From Aphrocallistes beatrix (Eukaryota; Porifera; Hexactinellida; Sceptrulophora; Aphrocallistidae), in the NCBI GenBank assembly GCA_963281255.1, contig OY725503.1:1302001-1366000 (forward strand): a stretch of DNA of 64,000 nucleotides, given 5' to 3'. Each line of letters opens with the position of its first letter. Within the stretch, counting starts at the first letter, position 1. Position numbers and translations under genes: made by a program. Under the pieces are notes generated by a model. That model searched no databases. It saw only the letters and a list, made by a program, of their open reading frames with translations, and was not told the DNA's origin. Of the stretch, positions 57,414 through 64,000 are shown one piece after another.

Positions 57414-59024
57414 CTAACAACACAATTTCGTTGCGCACAGACAGGAAGCTCCAACTTTTACGTCAGCAGAGGCGCTTGCTTGTTGAAACTTTGAAAGAAC
57501 TAATTCCGCCTCTTCCACCTTTTGTTGCTGCTTCAAGGCCTGATGCAGTCCTAACAAGGACCACATGTTGTCCTTGTATTGAGAGAGATCTTCTCGGTAC
57601 ACAACCTCCGCCTCGACAGCTTCCCCTTGCTCTAGGAGTAATGCACCCAGCACATGTCTAGTCGGCATCATCCAGGACCAAGGTTCATCGTAGAGTAATC
57701 CAGAATCCCGTTTCACAGCTAGACGAAGATGTTCAAAAGCTTCTTTGAAGTTTCCCTTGTGATACTCAATCTCGCCATTCATCACGGCCTCAGCTACATC
57801 CAGGATTCCTTTCCCAGGCTGTTCTGGGTCGTACATAAAATTAATCATCAGATAACGCTTGGAGAGTGATTTATCTTTGAGAGCATTGTAGAACAGAGTT
57901 CGTTCAACATCTGCTTCTACAAGTCTTCCTAGAGCAGCGAATGCCACCGCACGGGCATACCGTGCAAATGCTTCAGAGGTAGGATACACCTCTTTATCTT
58001 CAATCGGTAAATTGATAATGTCCTCCCAACGCCCGAATCGAACGAAAACATGCCAGTGAAAAGATGCAAAAGGTTCAAAAAACCTCTCGCCAATTGTTGA
58101 ATCACCTACCTTGAGAGTGATATCGTGAGGCTGAAGTTGTAATCGAGATGCTTCTGCATACTTTAGTGCAACCGAAAACTGTCCATTGAACATTGCAGCC
58201 CATGCAACGAAATGATAGTTGTGCATTCGATAAACTTTATATAAATCATCCTTTTTATCTTTCGTCAGAATATACTTCTCATCTGACTCAACGGCAAGTA
58301 TGTTTGCTTCCATGGCTTTGTTGTATTGCCCCACCCACATATCTATATGGCTGGGCATGTGGATGAGATGGCCATAATCCTTGACGGTATTCCTCAATAC
58401 ATCTGCTGCCTGCAGAGCTGCCATTGGTTTATCTGACGGTTCCATCATGTGGATATAGAAGTGGCAGAGACCCAGATGTGTCGGGGATAATTTAAAAGCC
58501 TTTTCAAAAACTAGAATCAGTTCTTCTGTCTCAGGGAATGCAGGTTTAATATCGGGAGGAGGCGTCCACAACTTCCATGGGTATAGGTTCATCAAAGACT
58601 CTGCAAAAAAAGTGGCAACTCCGACGTCACCATCACCGAACTTCTGATACACCAGGCGCATGGCATTAGCATAATTTCTATTCAAGGTATCCATTGGAAT
58701 CGAACCGGGAGGGGAACAAAATCGTTGAACCTGTGCTTCGATCAGCGCCGTTTCCCAGCCAGAGAGAAACACGTCCTTAGTCATGTTCAGTGCTATTTGG
58801 GATTCATTCCAGCCTTCAGCATAGTCGATTCCATCTGTATTATTATAATTGCCGGCATTGCAGTAGGCAATAAAGAAATGTGCCATCGGACAAAGTTTAT
58901 CAAAGGTCAATGCCTTCTGAAAGGTAACAATGGCATGCTCGTGATCGAAGTTGAATAAGTGTAGAACACCTTCATCAATGAGTTCTGAGCAGTGAAGAGA
59001 GGTGGTGGTCACCTTGCTTAACAT
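57414..59024 (-). CDS. TPR protein, copy 2, intronless
   Basis: The product, 536 residues from the ATG at 59024, is one residue shorter than copy 1 (PIEDKEV against PICEDKEV). It keeps GWETALIEAQVQRF, LCHFYIHMMEPSDKPMAALQ and HLIHMPSHIDMWVGQYNKAM. Differences cluster in the middle (QLQPHDITLKVGDSTIGERF against QLEPEVITLKLGDLPVGRMF), whereas from DKEVYPTSEAFARYARA to the end only about four residues differ. Both copies are open throughout, so both may be functional. The upstream ATG-proximal TTTTATAG is present as in copy 1. Its neighbour on the downstream side is the broken TPR-SET copy, repeating the gene order at 31.6-45.1 kb. Confidence 0.85.
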   Translation of the reverse strand: MLSKVTTTSLHCSELIDEGVLHLFNFDHEHAIVTFQKALTFDKLCPMAHFFIAYCNAGNYNNTDGIDYAEGWNESQIALNMTKDVFLSGWETALIEAQVQRFCSPPGSIPMDTLNRNYANAMRLVYQKFGDGDVGVATFFAESLMNLYPWKLWTPPPDIKPAFPETEELILVFEKAFKLSPTHLGLCHFYIHMMEPSDKPMAALQAADVLRNTVKDYGHLIHMPSHIDMWVGQYNKAMEANILAVESDEKYILTKDKKDDLYKVYRMHNYHFVAWAAMFNGQFSVALKYAEASRLQLQPHDITLKVGDSTIGERFFEPFASFHWHVFVRFGRWEDIINLPIEDKEVYPTSEAFARYARAVAFAALGRLVEADVERTLFYNALKDKSLSKRYLMINFMYDPEQPGKGILDVAEAVMNGEIEYHKGNFKEAFEHLRLAVKRDSGLLYDEPWSWMMPTRHVLGALLLEQGEAVEAEVVYREDLSQYKDNMWSLLGLHQALKQQQKVEEAELVLSKFQQASASADVKVGASCLCATKLCC

Positions 59025-59314
59025 TGTTGTGGAACCTATAAAACCCACAATGTGAAATTAGATCCTTTCTCAGCACACTCCTCAAAGTACACCGTTAATG
59101 ACAGTGCCGATTCCTGAAATATAGAATTGGGGAGGCGGGATAAACTTTCGCCTCCTCCTAGTTAAATCATAGGGGGGAAGAGAAAAGAGTTCCCCCCCCC
59201 CTTTGTTAAAAATATTGGGGGTGGGGGGAAGGGGTGAACTAATATTTTAGAGACCCTTTGATTAAATTATTAAGCAGTAAAGATATTACTTCACGCAGAA
59301 GTAGTTATGATGAA
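59025..59314. other. 5' flank of TPR copy 2
   Basis: Matches the flank of copy 1 in parts (CACAATGTGAAATTAGATCC; CCCCTTTGTTAAAAATATTG). No gene. Confidence 0.5.
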
Positions 59315-59635
59315 CATAGGCGTCGTAACCCACCCGGGTACCCGGCAATGACCGGGCGGCCCAGAGGGAATACCGGGTAGCACCCGGTATAATGCCGGGT
59401 GCTACCCGGTAAAAAGCTGAGTGCTATTATGTACTGGTAATTGGCTGTTACTGTTATTGCTATAACATTTTTTACTTTCGTACTAATTCCTCATGTAGAT
59501 CAAGGGTTCACGGCCCATTTGGCTGACGGTAACGCTGGATCAGCTGAAGATACGGCCCGATTAACTGACTGAACGGCCCTGGATTATTGTGGCCGGGCAG
59601 TCCAAGGGTAGGCAATAAAGTTTACGACGCCTATG
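59315..59635. mobile_element. hAT MITE, 321 bp, 8-bp duplication
   Basis: CATAGGCGTCGTAACC to GTTTACGACGCCTATG, with ATGATGAA on both sides (59307-59314, 59636-59643). Reverse orientation relative to 49228-49537; both share CGTTCAGTCAGTTAATCGGG and GCTGATCCAGCGTTACCGTC. Confidence 0.92.
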
Positions 59636-59643
59636 ATGATGAA

Positions 59644-59987
59644 GCATTTATTATAGAGGAGAATTGGAAAAAGAGCTAACGAAAATTTCAGAATTATGAA
59701 ACTATGCACGTCGCTTAAGCATAAAATTCACAAACATGATATCTGCAATGAAAACGAGTGTCAACGAAATATTATCTGGTCAACAAAAAGCGGATAAGTA
59801 TATTTAAAAAGGGCAACATTCGGTATAATGAACATAAATTCAAAATGGTCTCGTTTTCAGTGTTAAACTTTGTTTATTATCTGCCAAAAAATCCCCTTTT
59901 GACACCTTTGGTGTGCCAAAATGGTCAGATGGATCAACAACTATGAAATGGATTTTCGAAAAATTTCCAACCTCCAATCGCATTGGC
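59644..59987. other. Duplicated upstream region, no gene
   Basis: The first 130 bp align with 45625-45745. The rest has no recognised content. Confidence 0.45.
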
Positions 59988-60712
59988 CTATCACTGGAAA
60001 ATTGGTCCGCGAAAATTTTGATCCGGGGGACCAATTTTCCATGGAATTTTGGTCCGGGGGACCAATTTTTTCAGGGAAAATTGGTCCTCCCCTGAAAATT
60101 TTGGTCCTACTATGGACCAATTTTCCATGGAATTTTGGTCCGGGGGGACTTTTTTTTTCATGGAATTTTGGTCTGGGGAACCAATTTTTTCATGGAATTT
60201 TGGTCCGGGGGACCAATTTTCCATAAGGAATTTTGGTCCGCCCTAACCAATATTTCCATGAAAAATGCATCACCATTCCAGAGAACAATTTGGAAAGGAT
60301 GTCAAGTCCCAGTGGCGCTGCGGTAGCTGTAATTAGGTCTAGTTATGATAGTTGCAATAGGTAGGCACTCAATAGGAAAAGAATTCAGATTTTAGAGAGA
60401 GCAGAAGAAATAAAATACACTTCTTAGATTAGAGATTAGCTAAATATGTATTGAATACTAAAATATGAATTGTCAGTCCGGGGTCAAACAGCTTGGTTGT
60501 TCGACAATTGAAAAGTATCAAAAATCGAGGATGTCAAATGATTGATAGAATCTAATTTTCCATGAAATAATTAGTCTCCCGGACCTATTTTTCCTGAAAA
60601 AATAGCCCCCGGACCAATATTCTCTGAAAGAAATGGTCCCCCGGACCAATATTCCCTGAAAAAAATGGTCCCCTGGACCAATATTCCCTGAAAAAAATGG
60701 TCCGGAATTTAC
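59988..60712. repeat. GGTCC-family repeat, copy R3
   Basis: The left array (59988-60240) alternates GGACCAATTTTCC and ATGGAATTTTGGTCC; the spacer (60245-60590) matches R2 without its insertion; the right array (60560-60710) has CCCGGACCAATATTCCCTGA units of about 34 bp. Long overlapping ORFs through the arrays in several frames are artefacts. Confidence 0.75.
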
Positions 60713-61071
60713 GTGGCAAGCCTAAGAGATTTTTGCACGGTTAAGGGTCAAACAAGATTATAAGGTAGAAAAAGTTGAGGCAAAAAATCCGATGTGATTT
60801 GCATACACAACTCAACCAAAAAATATAATGCACGGGTGATGAGACTAAAAACAAGATGAGGCAAAAAACCCGGATTCGACTGTATATAGTATAACAAAAG
60901 TGACAATATGAAGTTATGGATATAATAGTTCAACAGAACAGAATCTCTCTCAGTACATACACTCTCATATTAATTTAAGTTCATATTACTTGATTTGGTA
61001 ACTTAACAATTTCCAATTCTATTACAATAGTTTACACTCTGAGATAATTTACTCTTTAAGTTAATAATTAT
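60713..61071. other. No gene; one pogo-like end
   Basis: CCGGATTCGACTG followed by TA at 60870-60885 looks like one end of a MITE with repeated GAGGCAAAAAAYCCG motifs. The partner end was not found. Confidence 0.4.
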
Positions 61072-61320
61072 GATAAATCCCTGCAATGCCTTTGGGGTCA
61101 AAGGTATAAATAGAAATGACCCCATTTTCATTTTCACTTTCAGTTCACTTTCAATTTACTTTCACTTTCGCTATGGGCATGCAAGTGTTTAAATAATAAA
61201 ATATTCGTCTTAAAAATTGCCTGCAGTTAATTCGGTTAATTACTTTGCCTAGGAATGTTGAATTGAAAGTGAATTGAAATTGAAAATGGGGTCATTTCCC
61301 CACGTCAAATTAGGGATTTA
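61072..61320. mobile_element. Inverted-repeat element downstream of p38
   Basis: AAATGACCCCATTTTCATTT and its inverse near 61270-61305 pair over about 40 bp; the outer parts (TAAATCCCT / AGGGATTTA) also pair. The arms contain CACTTTCA-type repeats. No ORF. Confidence 0.6.
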
Positions 61321-61771
61321 TTAATAAACTAATTCTGTGTAGTTTAAAACTGAGTAAGTGTTTGAGCTTCATGTTTATGTGTCTTCGAGCAGAGATAATG
61401 CAGATTATGCCTACGATGTGGAGGCTAGTACGAATTAATGTAAAACAAATTCCCAAATAGTGAAGAGGTAGATAAAATAGCTTTAATTAAGAATCACATA
61501 TGAATACTGCAGAAATTTGATGGCCTAATGGATATTGACAGGTGTAGTACAAAGGAGTGAAAGCAGAGAATGGAGAGAATTGATTAGGAAATTATTAATC
61601 TCGTGAGCACTTAGTCTCTACTGACAAAAGGAATTATGAACATAGCACAACAATATAAAAACAGTCTAGTTATATATAAATTAAGCTAAGAATGAGGGCG
61701 TTAGTTTGAAAATCTTTAGCTAAGACACATGCAGAGATGCAACATAGATAAGTAGGAGTAACAACTATCTA
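61321..61771. other. 3' flank of p38
   Basis: Should hold the p38 3' untranslated region; no repeat recognised. Confidence 0.4.
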
Positions 61772-62875
61772 CTAGAGCCTATCGACTGGTTTGAAATTTG
61801 AATTGAACTCGAATATCATTTTCCTCCACTCTTCCAGTGTGAGGTCAGCATCCTTGGTCGGATCGATGTAGAGAGGCCCGGTAGGCTCATCTGTGGGGTC
61901 TGCGTACTTGGAGAGGTAGGGGTGTGCGAGTGCGTCCTCCACGGATATCCTATCGATAGGGGCGAAGAGAAGGATTTTCTCCAGTAGGTCAATCGCATCT
62001 GGGTTGGCGCCGGCAAAAAATGTCATGAATTTTTTTCGCGGGTGGACGGGGAGCGTCCGTATGAAGTTACGCGCACTCTCTGACGTGATCTGATTGAGAT
62101 ACTCATCCGTGGGAGTTCCTAGCAGCTCCAGCATCAGCCCGAGCAGATTCACATGGTCCACTCCGGGGAAGAGAGGCCGGCGTGTCAGCATCTCTGCCAT
62201 CACACAGCCTACCCCCCACACGTCCACCTTCTCATCATACTCGGTCCAGGACAGCATCACTTCAGGGGCACGGTACCACCTGGTCGCGATGTATCCGGTC
62301 ATTGCTTCGTCTTTCTCTCGCGCCAGGCCGAAATCTAGAATCCGGAGCTCGCTGTTCTCATTCACTGCGATGTTATTCGGCTTCAGGTCTCGATGCACAA
62401 TCTTGGCCGAGTGGATGTACTTCAACCCGCGGAACATTTGATAGACAAAGAACTGTACGTGCTCATCTCCGAGAGCTTGGTTCTTCAACAGGCTGTGCAG
62501 GTCACTTGACATCATCTGCATTACAAGGTAAATATCGAAATCTTCATCAGAGTTGGCTCCGGGCGATGCGAAGATGTCCAGAAGTCCCACGATATTCTCA
62601 TGGTTGCAGTGGTTGAGTAGGTGCATCTCCCTGAAAGCTCTCTTCGCGTGGTCTTTCGAGTGGAAAGGCTCAATCATCTTTTTGATGGCAACTCTCCGGT
62701 CCTCCTTTATGTCATAGGCGGAGCAGACTGTCCCGAACGCACCCACTCCTATCGGTTGGAGGTCTGTGTAGCGAGCTTGTGGCGTCTGCCAGGTGGTCTT
62801 GTGGATGCAGGTGGTCTCCCAGCCTTCTGCCACTGGTTCCATTTCAATCGGAACTGTTGGAATGTCATTAGCCAT
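61772..62875 (-). CDS. p38-type MAP kinase, intronless
   Basis: A 367-residue frame starts at ATG 62875. The kinase motifs are in order: glycine loop IGVGAFGTVCSA (42-53), VAIKK with Lys65, catalytic HRDLKPNNIA (161-170), DFG (181-183), and an activation loop with T-G-Y (193-195, AMTGYIATRWYRAPE). TGY marks p38 among MAP kinases; the Thr and Tyr are dual-phosphorylated by MKK3/6-type kinases. The C-terminal common-docking acidic patch (ADPTDEP, 325-331) is present. The gatekeeper position, Thr in mammalian p38-alpha, is Met here (DIYLVMQMM, Met119). p38 relays stress signals in cytoplasm and nucleus. The gene has no intron and is GC-richer than its surroundings, so it may be a retrocopy or an intron-poor native gene. 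Confidence 0.93.
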   Translation of the reverse strand: MANDIPTVPIEMEPVAEGWETTCIHKTTWQTPQARYTDLQPIGVGAFGTVCSAYDIKEDRRVAIKKMIEPFHSKDHAKRAFREMHLLNHCNHENIVGLLDIFASPGANSDEDFDIYLVMQMMSSDLHSLLKNQALGDEHVQFFVYQMFRGLKYIHSAKIVHRDLKPNNIAVNENSELRILDFGLAREKDEAMTGYIATRWYRAPEVMLSWTEYDEKVDVWGVGCVMAEMLTRRPLFPGVDHVNLLGLMLELLGTPTDEYLNQITSESARNFIRTLPVHPRKKFMTFFAGANPDAIDLLEKILLFAPIDRISVEDALAHPYLSKYADPTDEPTGPLYIDPTKDADLTLEEWRKMIFEFNSNFKPVDRL

Positions 62876-63774
62876 TTGAATATCAATCCGAGAACAAATA
62901 CAACTCTATCAAGTATAAGACTGTAGAATGATTATTAATTATATACTAGCAGAAGCTAATTAGGACTTAGTATGAAATTTCCTACTTCAAAGCCTAACTA
63001 GATTAGCTCAAGTATAGTACAGTAGATGTGTAATTATTTTTGGAAAATCATTCCGAATAACAGAGATTATCATTTACGAGTAAAAGATTCACAGATTTCA
63101 GACACTAATCACTGCTATGTACTATAATTGCAGTGAGCATTTATGATTAGTAGAAATACAGATACTATGTGCATTCTACAATATTATCTGCTAATTAGTG
63201 AAGCTGTATTTATATGTCTGAGCTGGTGGTGAGGTTAATTGTGATGCTCGCTGGATACTTGTCCATATAGGATTAGTCATTATTAGTCATTAGTATGTTT
63301 GCTGTACCAGAAAAATGTCAGGCCAGAGAGCGAAATTAATTATTTAAGCATCTCTCAAAAGTTCAAGAATATGAAAATTCTTGAAATGTTTTATATCAAA
63401 ACTGGATACAATTCAAGATTTTTAAAAGTTCGCATTACGTATCAATAAATTTTCAATTGATTTCACTTAATTAAGTCAGCACCGCAGACGGGCGGAAGTT
63501 ACACGCTGCCATTCCATAAGTGCATCTCCTAACGTAGGAGCTGCACGAAAAAGTGGTACCAGCCGCACCATATGCCGTCCTGCATACGTATATAAACTTG
63601 GATTCGCTTAATTAATTAATCAGAACTGCAGCATAAATCAATGATAAACGTAATTTGAACATATACAATACATAGATAAAAACAATAAAAGTGTACTGTG
63701 TAACTCATCATGAGAAAATTGCAATATCATCAAATTATACGACTAATAGTTCTTCAGCAGTTTTAGAGTTATAT
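62876..63774. other. 5' flank of p38, short repeat
   Basis: The presumed p38 promoter is here; no core motif is certain. At 63478-63560 GACGGGCGGAAG, CATAAGTGCATCTCCT and GTAGGAGCTGCACGAAAAA repeat wording found at 27930 and 39530-39590. Confidence 0.45.
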
Positions 63775-63925
63775 TGCCAGGGTTGCCGTCGGAGTGGAAT
63801 TTACATTTCCACAAGATTTCTGTGGGAATTTCAATATGGATCCCATATGGGTCCCCATATGAATTCCCATATGAATTCCTATATGAATTCCCATATGGGT
63901 CTCCATATGGATTCCATATGCAGGG
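63775..63925. repeat. Palindromic ATATGGGTCCC repeats
   Basis: CAGGGTTGCCGTCGGAGTGG is followed by alternating CCATATGAATTC and CATATGGGTCCC units, each a near-palindrome. The opening resembles the hAT-like piece at 7863-7998. ORFs with HMGPHMNSHMN-type repeats on both strands are artefacts. The last 75 bp of the window show nothing else. Confidence 0.7.
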
Positions 63926-64000
63926 GCGCCGAACTTTTCGAGATCTAAGGACAATTTCGGGTTTCCAGGGGGGATCAGCCCTAAATTTTGTTTGTGTCTA

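Noticed and set aside
62182..62616. 144-residue plus-strand ORF inside p38, and other ORFs opposite p38 and the TPR genes
   Set aside because: They are antisense shadows of clearly conserved coding sequence.
63691..63954. Protein rich in HMGSHMN-type repeats
   Set aside because: Generated by the CATATG palindromic repeat on both strands.

Overview
The window reads as nuclear DNA of an invertebrate animal: AT-rich, dense with transposons, with a p38-type MAP kinase, TPR and TPR-SET proteins, candidate spliced exons, and remnants of Tc1/mariner, hAT (ZMYM1-like), P-element-like and Ty3/gypsy proteins. There is no operon structure and no bacterial signal. I could not name the species. No RNA gene or CRISPR array was found.

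Genes. The best-supported genes lie on the minus strand: a TPR-SET (SMYD-like) protein at 31.6-33.8 kb, a 500-plus-residue TPR protein at 43.5-45.1 kb, a broken second TPR-SET copy at 55.1-56.6 kb, a second TPR copy at 57.4-59.0 kb, and an intronless p38 MAP kinase at 61.8-62.9 kb. The order TPR-SET, TPR, TPR-SET, TPR and the shared flanks of the TPR copies point to a segmental duplication later filled with transposons. Weaker gene evidence: a spliced, frameshifted DM9 (DUF3421)-like gene at 9.1-11.5 kb, a terminal exon with a membrane segment at 51.5-51.8 kb, a possible terminal exon at 27.66-27.79 kb, and a signal-peptide ORF at 22.5 kb.

Mobile DNA. Two related Helitron-like families account for much of the repeat content. 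They begin with TC, end with a hairpin flush with CTTG, and sit between A and T. One pair is joined head to tail (52.3-53.9 kb). At least ten TA-flanked inverted-repeat elements (pogo/Tc1-like), several hAT-type elements with 8-bp duplications, and a long-inverted-repeat family with 7-bp duplications are inserted into one another. The deepest stacks are 34.4-39.1 kb (Helitron-like, containing mariner, containing a short inverted-repeat element) and 47.1-50.3 kb (Ty3/gypsy remnant, containing three hAT elements inside one another).

Region by region: 0-4.7 kb holds decayed transposase pieces; 4.7-8.6 kb Helitron-like DNA and GGTCC repeats; 9-11.6 kb the DM9-like gene; 13.9-25.6 kb Helitron-like copies, P-like remnants, a long inverted-repeat element and a 37-bp minisatellite; 25.6-31.2 kb mostly unassigned sequence with a near-perfect hairpin; 31.6-45.1 kb the first gene pair with the nested stack between; 45-54 kb inverted arms, gypsy and hAT stack, and tandem Helitrons; 55-63 kb the second gene pair and p38.
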